Counted from the first letter of the stretch, positions 1 through 11,485 are shown. The stretch: DNA of 64,000 nt from Porphyra umbilicalis (GCA_002049455.2 KV918835.1:186001-250000); one strand, 5' to 3'. Translations and numbers: made by a program. The notes: generated from the letters alone by a model not told the origin.

Positions 1-413
1 TTCTTCTATAGGAAGCCCTTCAACGGCACACCTATGTCAAAAAGATACGGCTCAGACGCTTCGTTTTCAGGCCTTCCGGCACACTGGGCTAGCCGCACGA
101 GGTCACAGCACCGTTTTCGCATGTGTCCCATGTTCACATACCTCGTGCATTCGAGTGCACTATTCTGCGCAGCGCTCCAACTCCACTAGCCGAAGGTAGA
201 CGTCCGTACAAAGTATGTCGTGAAGGAGCGTAAGCGTTTTGTTGCAGCGAACCCCTGACATGGGGAGGCTACTTAATAGTTCGCTCATCCAGAAGTGCGA
301 TCTCTTGCGCAACTTTTGAGATTCGATCTCACGGGATCCGACTGTCCATCGAGTCGCGCGCTTCGTCAGTAGCCAATGAGCGCCTGTGCATGGGCACTCC
401 CAAATTAAAGCCA
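1..413. other. Unannotated left edge
   Basis: No ORF with a recognisable domain and no clear repeat is visible. Composition is moderate in GC, unlike the very GC-rich block that begins at about 414, which marks the border of a dispersed repeat. Confidence 0.4.
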
Positions 414-1121
414 GAATTCCAGGCACGTGTGTGCAATACCCTGGCCTTCAGGACGGTGGCGCGCTGGGCGACGCATCGACGCCGGGCACGCTGGCCGGCT
501 CCATGGCCGCACGCACGCACGGGGGCACGTACAGCCACGTTGCCGGGGCGGGGGGGGCGTGGGGCGGGGAAAAGGGTGCCGCCGCCGCCACCGCAGCGGC
601 GGCGGCCGGCCGGCGTGGCGCAACGCCCACGGGCGGGGCCGTCACCACGCCGCGCAGCGCAGCTGCGCACGACGGGCGGGGCGGCCGACAGGGCGCACTT
701 GCGAGCGGGTGGGGTCGACCGCCGCGCGACAAGGCGCCTCTAACCGTACCGGTAGATGTTGTCAGCAACCGCCGACGCGCAGCCGCAACAGAAGACGGCG
801 CGCAGGCACGATCACCCGCGGGTCATCGTGGGCGTTTCGAACCCCGGAAGAAGCCGCGCGCGGTCGCCGCGCGCAACTCGGGGCGGTGGGGGAGGGCAGG
901 GGGGCAGCCGCCGCCCCGGCCCTGTGACCGTTGTGGCAGGAGAGTCCTTCTCAGCCACGTAACTCTATTCGCCTTCAGCGTCATCACGACCCTGACACGC
1001 CCTCAGATCCCTGAGAACACGAATGCAGACTGCCACCTCTGAAACGGAGAGCAAGTCCCGTTATCTGAGTACATGTGTGCATCACTACATTTTGAGAGCA
1101 CCCTGTCCAAAAGGCCAGGAA
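414..1121 (+). repeat. Dispersed repeat R1, copy 1
   Basis: A ~0.7 kb GC-rich block that recurs in the same orientation at about 52792-53476. The copies share the left edge ATTCCAGGCACGT, the stretch around GGGGGCACGTACAGCCACGT and the right edge near CCAGGAAA, with scattered substitutions and small indels between. All frames are long and open because of the GC content, but none shows a recognisable domain, so I do not call a gene. It could be an LTR, a MITE or a fragment of a larger element; the edges show no convincing inverted repeat or target duplication. Confidence 0.75.
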
Positions 1122-2683
1122 AATGCCTTCGAAAGCCTCTCTGAGTGGCTCAAGCGCCATCGCACACCTACCACCCCACCCTTCCCCCGCCGTAGCTGTC
1201 GTGCCTCCCGCGGTCGCCGTCGTGGGGCAGCGTTTGTGTGCCACTGCACCGGTGGCCGACGCGGAATATTCGCTCCAGAAATGCGACGGCGCCGCCGGGG
1301 AGCGCTATGTGGGGGGGGGCGGCGGGGGGGGGGGGGGGGATTGGGGGAACAGCTGCTCCGCAACTGCAGTTGCTTTGCGTCGGCGGTGACGAGCGTCGCG
1401 CCGGCGGCGACGAGCGCCGCACTGCACTTCGGCGCGGCGGCTGACGCCGCCGGCGACGGGCGTGCGACAACCGCCGACGTGGTCGCGTGCGCCGCACCCG
1501 TCGTGGCGAGCGGCGTCAGTGCTACGGCTGCACCCGCCGCTGCCGGCGCCGGGGCTGCCATCGCATCCGTATCCGCCACCACGCCTACATCCACCGCCCC
1601 GTTGCCGACCCCACAGCCCGCGCGGGACAACCGCGCCGGCCCACCACCAGAAGAGCCCGAGAGTGGGCGGGTGGGGGGGGGGGGGGGCTCCCTCTGGGAC
1701 TCTGATTAAGTATGGCTACGGCTGTGCTGGTTGTAGTGGTGGGGGTTGTGCGGGTAGAGGTGGGGGAGGGGTGGGGACGGAGAGCTGCGGCGGGGGGCAA
1801 CATTAGTGTTGTCTGGCACGGTCGCCGATGAGCGGGAGTGAGGGGGACCGAGGGACACGTCGATAAAGCACAAGACAGTATGTAGAATAGGCACGATGAC
1901 CCAAAAAAATGCGGGGAGGGGGGGGGAAGGAGGGGTGGCGAAGGAAGCTTGGGAAGGAGACGATCGAGCGGCTAAACCACGGACAAGCGAGTTGCTCTAT
2001 TAGGCTCAAATTGCTTTGGCTAGTATCTGGAATGTCACACAGGTGTCGGAGGGATATCCTTCCCGACTGCAAGTCCTTCGCGAGACCGAAAACCACTTGA
2101 TCTGACCGTATTCTGGAAAGGGCACGCCATTGGTCACGTTGCCATTCCGTTCTCCGGAATAGGTACGTGCGTTTACACCCTCGTATTCGGCTCTGATCCA
2201 GCCCCTAAGTATGGGTTGACAATGCGACAGACTTTCAGAGGTCCAAGTATGAGTATCTCCCAAACCTGGCTGAGTTGGTATCCAGGGTGCATACCCTTGA
2301 GATTCTGGGCTGTCGGTATCCATGTTCATTCTCCGCGCGGGTATCCGTATACAGTGCGTTCTCGTTATAAGAGACAGCTGATTCGGCTCAATATGAAGCA
2401 AACGTGGCCCACACGGGCTGGAATGGAAGACTCGCGACCCGTATTCTTTTGTAAACGATTCTCTTATAACGAGAACGCACTGTACGTTTTTGCTGGAACA
2501 AAAATTCGGAATGTGCAGTTGACTTGTGTCTTCGGGACGTACTTTGTTGTCAGGCGTCACGGGGCCGCAGGATGCTGCCAAGGATATCGACTTCTCCAGA
2601 ATCGAGAATACGGGTAGCACTCATGGATACCCTTGGTGATCCGATGTCGCGAGTACTGTATCTCGTGTCTATTCTACCTCAAA
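1122..2683. other. Low-complexity intergenic DNA
   Basis: No convincing gene. G homopolymer runs interrupted by single C or A lie at about 1312-1340 and 1672-1687, and a GC-rich Ala/Pro-type tract lies between them. From about 2100 the sequence becomes less GC-rich and contains GTATCC-type motifs resembling the interiors of the hAT-like elements further right, plus the perfect inverted repeat listed separately. Confidence 0.4.
2350..2484. repeat. Perfect 25-bp inverted repeat
   Basis: Arms at 2350-2374 (TACAGTGCGTTCTCGTTATA...) and 2460-2484 are exact reverse complements separated by 85 bp, and would form a strong hairpin. There is no ORF inside. It may be a very small foldback element or the remains of a TIR element; no clear target duplication is seen. 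Confidence 0.85.
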
Positions 2684-5600
2684 AGAGGATCACATGATCC
2701 TCTCTTGAGGATCATTTGATCCTCTCCCAGAATCGTTGATTTCAGGCCATCTGAGTGCAAAAATGGGCGATCTGGTCCCTACAGAATCACAGCGATGCGT
2801 TTCTCGTCGATACCAGTGCGCTGGGCCGCAACGGCCCCGGTACAGCATGAAGAAGGCAGGGACTCTATTATGTTTCTTTGAAAGAGGGAGTTCCCTACGT
2901 ACGGTACGACAACTGGCGGCTCGGCCGAGGTCAGACCCTCCCGCCAGTCGAGGTCCTCCAGCAGCGGCGTGCCGACGGCACCCGACACCGGCGGCCCGGG
3001 TGGCCGCCCCAACCCCGCCCCGACGAGCACACCCGGCCCGTCGCGGTCGGTCGCGTCGCCACCGCCGCCAAAGGCGGCCGCCCAGCCGCCGCCGCCGCCG
3101 CTGCCGCCGTCGCCGCCGCCCCGCGAGACGCCTGCCACGTGGCGCGCGGACGCGGAGGCACCCCGTCTGCCCGCCCCGCCCGGCGCGGACGCGCCGTCGT
3201 CGTCGACGGCGTCCGCGGCGCCGACGCCGTCGCCCGTCGGTGTTGGCGGCGGCGGCGGCGCAAAGGCGCGCTCGCAGCAGGCGGCGCTGCTCCGGGCGGA
3301 CGGTGCTGTTGGCCGCGTCTGGGGTGGCGGCACGCGTACCGCCGACCACAGCGGCAGCCCAGGCGTTTACGGCGAAGAAAACTCCACCGACGGGCGGGGG
3401 CGCACACGTAACGGCAGTTGGCGGCAGCTACAGGGCGGGGGGGGGCTGACTGGGGCGCCCTACCGGCGCAGGGCGGACGGCGCACTGGGACCTATAGAGC
3501 GAGTAGTGAAGCTAAGGATGGCGCCGCCGGTGGTGACAGGCGCGAGAGGGGCGTTAAGCGACGAGCAGTAGGGCTACCGCCGCCGGCGGAGGTGCCCTGT
3601 AGTGTTCTCTGTCAGGTTCCCCGTACGACTGTGGCGCAACTGCGAAGCGGCCCCCGGCTGTTGCCGCTGCCACCACCCGAAAGTGACGCGGCGGCGGCTG
3701 GGCCGGCGTCATCGGCGACGACAGCTGTGGCGGCGGCCAGCTCAGACGTGTCGCAGCCCGTCTGTTAGCTGTGTATGAATACGCCTCGTGTGTAAGTGAC
3801 CGGCACATCGATCACGGCAACGCGTCCACCGCCACCGCTGGAGCAGCGGACGCAACCTGCAGGACATAAGCCTTCCCAGTCCAGTACAGTTGAACCTGAT
3901 ATTTGCTGAAACGCGTGTCGAAAATTAGAAAAATGTATTCCATGGCCTAAATGTCCAAATGGTGCACTTCACGCATGTGCTGGTCAAAGCATGGCCAACC
4001 CGTCTTGGGACCACAAAAATGCACCTCGCCGCCCTTTGTATCGCGGCAGCCCGAGCAGACATACGACGTCCTGCCGCGCTTGCAGCCCCGGCACGTGCGC
4101 TGCGCGCGCTGGTAACCGTCATGCGCGAACTCCCCGTACGCCGCTTCAACGTGGGGTTCAGGTGGATGCCAACGCCGAAGCACAGGGGCGGCACCCCACG
4201 GTCAGCGGAATCCACAACCGGGGCACCGCGCGCCCGGAGCCCCACAGTGTCGAACGTGTTGTCGATTAGCTCCGCTGCCAGGTCCTCGTAGAACTGGTTT
4301 TGCGTGAGCTCTGCCGCCGTCCCGTGCGCCCCTGAGTGCAGAATCCAGGCATCAACGACGCATATGCCCAAAAGGGAGACGTTAACAGGCACCGACCAAT
4401 CATGCGTGATCAGCTTGTGCTCCAGCTGTAAGTCGTCCTATCGACATCGGTTGTGACGGTCGATCTGCGCACAGCATTGGTAGTAAGTCTCGACGACCTG
4501 CGGCTACGCCGCAGTGAGCACCACGCGCTCAGCGTCGTCCCCCACCTGCCGCCGCCGCACGCGATTGTATGGCGTCCCAGGTAGGGTGCTCGACGCGGAG
4601 GAGATGAAGTAACGCCGCTCCCAGTCCACCCACAGGACGGCCATCGTATCGGTGACCCCGTCCGCCGGGGCGTGGACGTATATAACGTGCTCCCCCCTCT
4701 CCTCCAGCGGTAGCACCGACAAAGCGCCAAAAAGAAACCCCTCTGTCCCGATTTTCACCACGCCGATGAACCGAAGGCCCATGCCCAGAAGCTGTTGCGT
4801 GGCCGTCACGCTCGCAAAGTACGAATCAGCGCACACACCCCGCTTGGTGCCAGCCCACGGGGCTACCATCTTCAGCACGGCAGTGCCGTATGGGAAATTG
4901 CCCTCTTCGCCCGTAGCCTTCTCGTTGCGGTGCTCCACCGTTGTGACGACGCTCGGCCGCAACATAATTCCGCTCCGTCCGCTTGCCGCATTTTGGATTT
5001 CACAACCGTTCTCGGGCTTGCCATCAATGGCCACGTACATCGGCAGGCCTCGGAGAACGCAATGACCGCCTTGGCCATACCATTGGCACATGGACTCGTC
5101 GACGCAAATTAAGTCGCTCGGCGACACGCGGGAAGCCCGGTGATCGTTGATGGAGGCGATAAAATCGTTGATAAGTTGCCACCGACGCTTCTCGGAGGCG
5201 TCGTCCGCCCCGCCAGTCTGCTGGCTGAAGGTCATGCAAGACCACAGGGCATCAAAGCGGCGTCGGGACATGCCTGTGCGCTCGCCGAAGGCGGGGGCAA
5301 GCATAAACATGCTGCGAGCCCGCGTCGCCCGCAAATCTGCGCGCGCGCCAAACTCGTAGCGGGTAGCCAACAGCGTCACGCCAACCCACTTGAGGACCTC
5401 CCCGCCGTCCGTGGGCTGCATGCCGCGGACCTCAAGCTTCGAGGAGGTCAGATGCACCATCCGCGTCAGCTGATCCACGGGAAATGTAGCACAAAAGAAG
5501 GCGTATGGCCGACGCGTCTGCCCACGACCCAGGACATCCCCCCCTCCTGGATGACCTCCCCGCCGGGCGACTGTACCGACCTCTTCTGTCGAGGTACGGG

Positions 5601-6705
5601 ACCGCTGACGGGCTCACTGACAGCGCATGGTGTCCACGTCAGCCCGTGGGAGGTGGCGACATCCGGTGTCACGGGGCGGCGGGGGGGGGGGAGGCACTAT
5701 CAGCCCCTTGCGGGAGAGTAGTACCTGTTGTGCCCATGGGGTGGCGGGGGGAAGCCTGCACGCGCGGGGAGGGGGGGGGGGTAGGGCTTGACCGCCTACG
5801 GCGGGCGGGGGGAGGGGGGCACAGGCGTTGCCGACGGTCTGGTTACCAGGCGCAGGCGCCTGGGTCACCGGTGTACCCAGCTCGACAGCTGATTGGTCAG
5901 CCAGCAGCTCTTGGGGGAGGGCTGGCCCCGCCCGTACGCTGGCCAGCCCCAGCAGCTTCTCAACCGTGCGCCCGCGCCAAACCTGCGACGTGCGCTGCTC
6001 CGTCTTTTTTCGCCTGCCCTCTCCCATTCTGCGGACCACCTGCAGCACGGCTCCGTCCAGGTAGAAGGTCTCGGCCAAAGCACCGCGGAAGCGGCTCAGC
6101 TCAGCCAGGTTGTTGATGTGCACGGTCCTGGTGTAGAACGACGCGCCCACTACCAGGCGGGCATTAACTTCCTTGCCCGTCTTGGGCGCGGAAGGGGGGG
6201 AGGTACAGGACTCGACGGCGCTTGGGGGGGTGGCGCAGGGGGGGGGGCACCGCCAAACACATGCGGGGCAGCGACAACCGTGCGCTAGCGACACACCATG
6301 GTGGCAGCGAAAGGGGCAGCGAGAGGGAAGGAAAGTCGAAAGGGGGAGGGGGGGGTCTTGGTCAGTGACCACCCGACCGCACGGCCGTCTGCGGCAGACG
6401 GCTCAAGGCGCATTGATGGGGGCGAGAGGGGGCCGCTGAGCGGGCAACAGGCATCCGATGTGTGAGCTGAGAGCGGTGTTTCGGTGGACGCCGTATGGAA
6501 CGGGGGCGTGGCGGGAATGCGCTTGGTGCGCGTCAAAAAACGTGCCACAGGTCGAGTTCCTGTCCTTTTTGGATGCACAGAAGTTCTCCCTTGCGTAAAC
6601 AGACCACGCTGAGTTTGTTTCTGGTGTCAGAAAAGATGCCAGACGCTGGAAAGCACTCGAAAACGCGTGCCGAAAGAGAGGATCAAATGATCCCGAAAGG
6701 ATTAA
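2684..6705 (-). mobile_element. Decayed piggyBac-type DNA transposon
   Basis: About 4 kb. It is bounded by the 18-bp inverted repeat GGATCATTTGATCCTCTC (2709-2726, and its complement at 6676-6693). On the right the repeat is followed by CGAAAGGATTAA, so a TTAA, the target of this family, lies at 6702-6705. On the left the corresponding TTAA has decayed. A near-palindrome of the same GGATC core lies at 2684-2703. The only recognisable gene is the transposase remnant on the minus strand. The left 1.2 kb (2736-3900) is GC-rich and open in several frames with no domain I can name. The ends are inferred from the repeats, and the family from the transposase. Confidence 0.6.
3947..6372 (-). pseudogene. 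piggyBac-like transposase, broken
   Basis: This would be a DDE transposase of the piggyBac family (DDE_Tnp_1_7), which cuts and pastes its element at TTAA sites. The best segment is 4504-5478. It carries the first catalytic Asp region (ICVDESMCQWYGQG), the following strand (MYVAIDGKPENGCEIQNA) and the second Asp region (VCADSYFASVTATQQLL). Downstream (4427-4190) the frame resumes with VVETYYQCCAQIDRHNRC and then VSLLGICVVDAWIL, as expected for the RNase H-fold C-terminus. It ends at 3947 in a Cys/His cluster (CRGCKRGRTSYVCSGC) typical of the family's C-terminal zinc-binding domain. An upstream ORF in the same frame (5614-6372) may hold the N-terminal domain. Two in-frame TAG codons (4504-4506, 4438-4440) and a frameshift near 4150-4183 interrupt it, so it is almost certainly inactive. 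Confidence 0.8.
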
Positions 6706-8595
6706 ATGATGCTGTTGGTGGAATATACAGTAAAGGTCGATTCCACGCATTATGGCGCATGAGCGCGACTCATATTAGCGCGCACAGAACTCGGCAATAG
6801 AACGAGCGTTGATGCTCCGCATGAACGCATCCTGGAGTCTAGGTCATCAGCTTTTTTATGATGCTCTTTCACGCGGCTACGATAATAGGCTTGAGAGACA
6901 GACATTTTTCCTTGCATCTCACCGTTGTCTATAACGTGTTTAGTGGAATGAACGGCCCGCTGATGACGCTGCAGGCTGCAACTTGACGTGGCTTGGCAAC
7001 TCAACGCGTGTCATCGGTGCTGCGGGGAAGTCTGGATGACATGCGTGGCCGTTGGTCAACATGGGCGGTGGTGGTGGGGGGCAGGTGACGCTCGTAGCAG
7101 GCCCAGAGAAAGTGCATTTCCATGGGATGCCAGATCGGATTAATTCGTGTCTTGCATCAGAAATTGGTCAGAGCCAGTTCTCGATTGGCAGAGGCCACGA
7201 AAACGGCGCGATTCTGGAGGGACAGAGAAACACCGAGGTGTATCTCAGCGCTAGAAGATCCTTCGAGCGCCTACTTCTTTTTCCTTGAGTACCCATGCCA
7301 CGGAGACCAGTTTTGTTGCCTTTTCATGGTTATAAAAAGTCTCGAAAAGCAGAGAAAACCCGTTCCTCAAGCGCCTTAATGCATGGAATAGACGTTTAGG
7401 GACGTCCCATTCGCCGGGTTTAGGTATGGGCGACGCGCCGAAATACTCGACGGGTACAAGTATATACCCGAACACTATACTCTGGTGATACCCTTGCCGA
7501 CATTCTCTTGGTGAGGCCTGGGCGTGACGCAGCAGCCCGCATGGTGCTGTGCGCGGGACTGAGACGAGGAGAGGGCGGCGCCGTGCGTGTGGCCCGTGCG
7601 AGGGGGTGGTCACCACCCCCACAACACGGTGTTGTGGTGGTGGCAAACTGGCCGTGCGGGATGTCGCGCAGCTGACCGCGCAGTACGTCGTGGGGGGAGG
7701 AGACCGGACAGGAGGGTACGTTTGGAGGGTTGTGGAGGGGTTGAGGGGCCGTGACGTTGGAGGGGCGAGGTGGTGAAGGCGCCGCTGGCTTGCCTGTGGC
7801 AGCCCCTACGGCGGCGGCGGCGGCCCCTGCGCCCGCGCTCCCTGCTGCGATAGGCTTGCTGTTGGCAACCAACTCAGTCACCATGGACGAGGGGGAGGGA
7901 TTGGCGTGGCGTTTGCCTCGGGGGGCGTGTGGGCTTTGCGGCAGCGGCGGCGAAAGCGGACGTAGGTTTGAGGCCGGAGGGCTGGGGGGGGTGAGGTCGG
8001 AGGGCTGGCGGGGGTTAGGCCAGAGGGCTGGGGGGGGTGAAGCCGGAGGGCTGGGGGGGGTAAGCCCGGAGAGCTGGGGTGGATGTGGCCGTCGGCGAGC
8101 CGTGCGTGATTTGGGACTGTCACAAGCACTGTTGTAGATGTCGGACTTGGTCGTTGCCGCGGACTTAGAGGGCGGAACGGACTTGATCCGGCCTTGCAAT
8201 AGATGATCGAATGCAAGGGTCGGGCGGACGTGGCGGGCGCTCACCATGGCCAACCGACACTCTGTCGGGGTGGGGGAGCCGCTCATACGTGGGAAGGGGC
8301 GGCCGGATGGCCGTCCCGGTGACTGTGTACGTGGGAGGTCGCAGCGGGCGCTGCCACGACATGCCGAGAGTGCACCGCGGGGGGGGCTGTAAGGGCACTG
8401 CGGGAGGACCGGCGCCGGGAGGGGCGCGCTGGCCGGGCGACTGGTGGGTGGACGTTTGGGGCGCGCCCGGTACCTGTGGGCCGGAGCGGCGCGTGTGCGG
8501 GGTTTGCGCGCCCGCACGAATGGCGCTGAAGGTATATGAGCAGGTAGGGCGAGCCCAGGGAGTACGACAAAGAGGTAGGCAACGCAACCTTTAGA
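6706..8595. other. Spacer between piggyBac and Harbinger 1
   Basis: No recognisable gene. The right half (7420-8595) is open on the minus strand for 393 codons, but the product is Pro/Ser/Ala-rich and much of it comes from the minisatellite at 7975-8090. Other frames are open too, so I treat it as a compositional ORF. The left half (6706-7420) is ordinary mixed-composition DNA. Confidence 0.4.
7975..8090. repeat. Short minisatellite, ~24-bp unit
   Basis: About five imperfect units built on GGAGGGCTGGGGGGGGTAAGCC. In the antisense direction it encodes a Pro/Ser repeat (SGLTPPSPPAS). Confidence 0.7.
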
Positions 8596-8626
8596 GCACA
8601 CCCAACAACGTCTTCCCCAAGTTCGA
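8596..8626 (+). repeat. Harbinger 1 left TIR
   Basis: 31 bp starting GAGCACACCCAACAACGTCT, directly after TTA (8593-8595). It pairs with 16761-16791 with a single mismatch at repeat position 21. Confidence 0.95.
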
Positions 8627-9283
8627 ATATGCTAACGTGTCAGAAACGTGTCTAATAAGTGTTCCACGTGCCTTAATTTCAGCTCTTGGGGATGCGGAGG
8701 GTCCCACAGCAACGTCGGGCACCCCAAATCAAAGAGAGAAAACCCGAATCTAGTTGATTGGAATCACATAAGTACACACAGATTCAGCGGGCAGAAAATG
8801 GGGGGTGAGGCCCCTGTCCCCCATTCTCTGCACGATTTGGGGAGTGGGATCTCTCCTCCCAAACTTGTTCAGCTCTCTCATTGGCTGGCGCTGCTGTAAC
8901 CGCCGTTTAAAATGCTTGTGTCGTGGCATCCGGCCTTCTTGAAACGTCAGTGACAAACAATGCACTTTCTGTCGCGGGAGAGCGTTCGAGCGATCACCGT
9001 TTGCAACGGCATCGCGACTGCTATGGACCGTCGCGTCGAGCACGAGACCACAGGTGACCGAGCCTCCATCCCGGGATGCGACCGTTTCGGGGCTCCAGCA
9101 GGGGGCATTGAAACGGTCTGCCGGAGGGGTGGGCCAAAGGAAATCTGCTCTGTCCGTGCGGTGTGTTCTCAGCGGGGAGCTGAGGAGATCCGAGTGAGGA
9201 GGTGCAGGCAGCGTAGCGCACTGGCGTCGTCGTCGACGACGACCGTCCGCCGCCACCGTCGTGGCGACCGTCTTCTTCGCGCG

Positions 9284-10585
9284 ATGGATGATCCTTTAGA
9301 CATGTCTGCGGATGCGATGCTGGAGGATACCGAGGACCTGCATATTGCTTCGGCGGTTGCGGCGCACCTGCAGGCGTTGCGCCATTGGCGGAAGCGCGCG
9401 TGTGGGTCTCGGGTGTCCCGGCGGCCGCGTTATGTTGGATCTGTACCGGGCCGGCGGCCGAATAAGCGGCGTAACTTCCGCTCAGGTTTGCGCGCTATTA
9501 TGAGAGATTATTTTGGCTTGAACGGGGAGCCGCCTGTGTATGATGAGGGGGACTTTGAGCGCCGGTTCCGCGTGCCGCGCAGCGTCTTTCTTCGCGTCTA
9601 TAACGCCGTGAAGGACCGACCGTTTTTTGCGCAGCGCATGAATGCCACCGGGAGGCTCCAGTCTCATCCCTTGCAAAAGGTGGTAGCGGCGTTTCGAGTC
9701 ATTGCGTATGGAGAGGCGCCGGACAGGACGGATGAATATGTGCGACTGTCCGCTTCAACCATTGCTATGTCGGTGCGAGAGTTGATGCGGTTTATTGCGG
9801 GTGAGTTTGGGCCCTCATATTTGCATTCCCCCACCCCTGAAGAACTGCAGCGCATTTTGACGCGCAATGCTGAGCGCGGGATGCCCGGTTGCATTGGCTC
9901 TCTCGACTGCAGCCACTGGGAGTGGCGCAACTGCCCAAAGGTGTTCGCTGGCATGTACCAGAATCGCCACGGGAAGCGCTCCGTGGTGATGGAGACCGTT
10001 TGTGATGAGGACCTATGGATTTGGCACTTATTTGTGGGGTGTCCTGGATCTCATAACCAACTTAACGTTATGCATGTTTCCCCTCTCTATTTATCCGTCA
10101 CGATCGGGGAATGGCCGCCCCGTACGTTTTCTTTCACTGCTACCGTCACGACCCGCACGCTCCTGTATTATCTTGTGGATGGTATTTATCCGAGGTTTGC
10201 TTTTTTCGTTTCTCCGTTCCCCAACCCCACGACAGAAGTCGAGGTTACATTTAACCGTCTTCAGGAAGCACTTCGAAAAGATGTGGAACGCCTGTGTGCG
10301 GTGTTGACGGCTCGCTTCCACGTCGCTCTCCATCCTGCCAGGTACGCGTCCGTTGCGCAGATGGTCACCGTCACCAAGGCGGTGGCCATCCTTCACAACA
10401 TGGTTACGGAACAGCGACGAGACGGGTACGTGTCCCGCACCCGTATGGCCGCCGGCGGTCAGGCGGCCGGCGGCGGCGGCGTGGCGGGTGGGGGAGAGGG
10501 TGGTGGGGGAGCGGGGGCGGGGGGATCTGCTGCCGCTGCCGCCGCCGGCGGTCAGGCGGCCGGCGGCGGCGGCTTGACGGGTTAG
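9284..10585 (+). CDS. PIF/Harbinger DDE transposase (up to internal stop)
   Basis: A nuclease of the PIF/Harbinger family (DDE_Tnp_4 / plant transposon protein) that excises and reinserts the element at TWA sites together with its SANT partner. I chose the ATG at 9284 (MDDPLDMSADAM); the frame is open upstream to 8960, but that stretch has no family similarity. Visible landmarks: a helical N-terminal region with GEPPVYDEGDFERRFRVP; the first catalytic Asp in CIGSLDCSHWEWRNCP; HLFVGCPGSHNQLNV; the second Asp in LLYYLVDGIYPRFAF; and the Glu in ALRKDVERLCAVLTARF. All three catalytic residues are present. After about residue 388 it becomes a Gly/Ala repeat, and a TAG at 10583-10585 ends the ORF. 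The same frame reopens and continues to 11485. Confidence 0.9.
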   Translation: MDDPLDMSADAMLEDTEDLHIASAVAAHLQALRHWRKRACGSRVSRRPRYVGSVPGRRPNKRRNFRSGLRAIMRDYFGLNGEPPVYDEGDFERRFRVPRSVFLRVYNAVKDRPFFAQRMNATGRLQSHPLQKVVAAFRVIAYGEAPDRTDEYVRLSASTIAMSVRELMRFIAGEFGPSYLHSPTPEELQRILTRNAERGMPGCIGSLDCSHWEWRNCPKVFAGMYQNRHGKRSVVMETVCDEDLWIWHLFVGCPGSHNQLNVMHVSPLYLSVTIGEWPPRTFSFTATVTTRTLLYYLVDGIYPRFAFFVSPFPNPTTEVEVTFNRLQEALRKDVERLCAVLTARFHVALHPARYASVAQMVTVTKAVAILHNMVTEQRRDGYVSRTRMAAGGQAAGGGGVAGGGEGGGGAGAGGSAAAAAAGGQAAGGGGLTG

Positions 10586-11150
10586 GGACAGGGTGGTGGG
10601 GGAGCGGGGGCGGGGGGATCTGCTGCCGCTGCCGCCGCCGGCGGTCAGGCCGCCGGCGGCAGCGGCTTGGCGGGACCGGGGCTTGGTGGTGCGGGGGCGG
10701 CCGTCGGCGGATTGGCTGCTGCCGCCGCCGGCGCTGGCGAGGCGGCCGGCGGCGGCGGTGTTGGCGCACTTCCTGCTGCTGCCGCCGGCGTTCAGGCGGC
10801 TGGCGGCGGCGGCTTGGCGGGACGGGGACAGGGTGGTGGAGGAGGTGGGGCGGGGGGTTCTGCTGCCGCCGCCGCCGCCGGCGGTCCGGCGGCCGGCGGC
10901 GGCGGTTTGGCGGGACCGGGACTTGGTGGTGGAAGGGGGGCAGGTGGCGGATTGGCTGCTACCGCCGCCGGCGCTGGCGAGTCGGCCGGCGGCGGCGGTG
11001 TTGGCGCATTCTCCGCTGCCGCCGCCGGCGGTCAGGCGGCCGATGGCGGCCGCTCGGCAGGACCGGCACCAAATGGGGGGGGGGCGGGCGGTGGTGGATC
11101 TGCTGCCGCCGCCGCCGCCGGCGGTCAGGCGGCCGGCGGCGGCGGCTCGG
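10446..11150 (+). repeat. Gly/Ala-coding GC minisatellite in transposase
   Basis: Imperfect GC-rich repeats dominated by GCCGCCGGCGGTCAGGCGGC encode AAAAGGQAAGGGG-type sequence in the transposase frame. The six or so units differ from one another by substitutions and by lengths that are mostly multiples of three, so the frame is largely kept. This inserts roughly 230 residues between the catalytic domain and the conserved C-terminal motif. Confidence 0.8.
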
Positions 11151-11485
11151 GGCGTTTGAGGCACCGCGTTGGTGCGGCGGCAGCTGGAGGCCGTGGGATT
11201 GTCGGCGCCGCCGGTGGCAGTGGAGCCGGCGCCGGCGGCGGATCTGGTGCTAGCGGCGGTGGTGCCGTCGGTAGCGATGGCCACGACGCTGGGGAGGGCT
11301 TCGTGGGCGCGGGTGCCCACCCCGCCCCCGTCATTGCGCCTGTCGCCTGGCTACCCGCAGGCACTTTTGGGCATGCTCTGGGCGCGTGGGTGGAGACACG
11401 GAGTGAGAAGCATACCAAGCTGAGACATGACCTGGCGGAGGATGTGTGGGCGGACAGAGCCACGCTTCTTGAGCCATACTTGTAA
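10586..11485 (+). pseudogene. Transposase tail after internal TAG
   Basis: Same frame as the transposase, directly after the TAG at 10583-10585. It continues the Gly/Ala repeat and ends in a non-repetitive segment with SEKHTKLRHDLAEDVWADRA and LLEPYL before a stop at 11485. The Harbinger 2 transposase ends in a closely similar segment (DTSAHWALLQDLSEHIFADL, then LLLPYC), so this is the genuine C-terminus of the family. The TAG is therefore a premature stop in a repeat or, less likely, is read through. Confidence 0.7.

Noticed and set aside
386-1042. 218-codon ORF and overlapping ORFs on both strands
   Set aside because: GC-driven open frames inside dispersed repeat R1; the second copy does not favour one frame clearly.
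2736-3449. 237-codon Arg/Pro-rich ORF and antisense partners
   Set aside because: Simple-sequence composition open in five frames; no conserved segment.
7420-8601. 393-codon minus-strand ORF
   Set aside because: Pro/Ser/Ala-rich, largely produced by the ~24-bp repeat, no domain, and other frames are also open. It also runs into the Harbinger TIR.
10583-10585. TAG as a reassigned sense codon
   Set aside because: Neighbouring repeat units have Arg or Pro at this place, not one conserved residue, so reassignment is not supported.
10294-11253. 319-codon Arg/Gly ORF overlapping the transposase repeat
   Set aside because: Shadow frame of the GC minisatellite; the transposase frame is the one with the conserved C-terminus.
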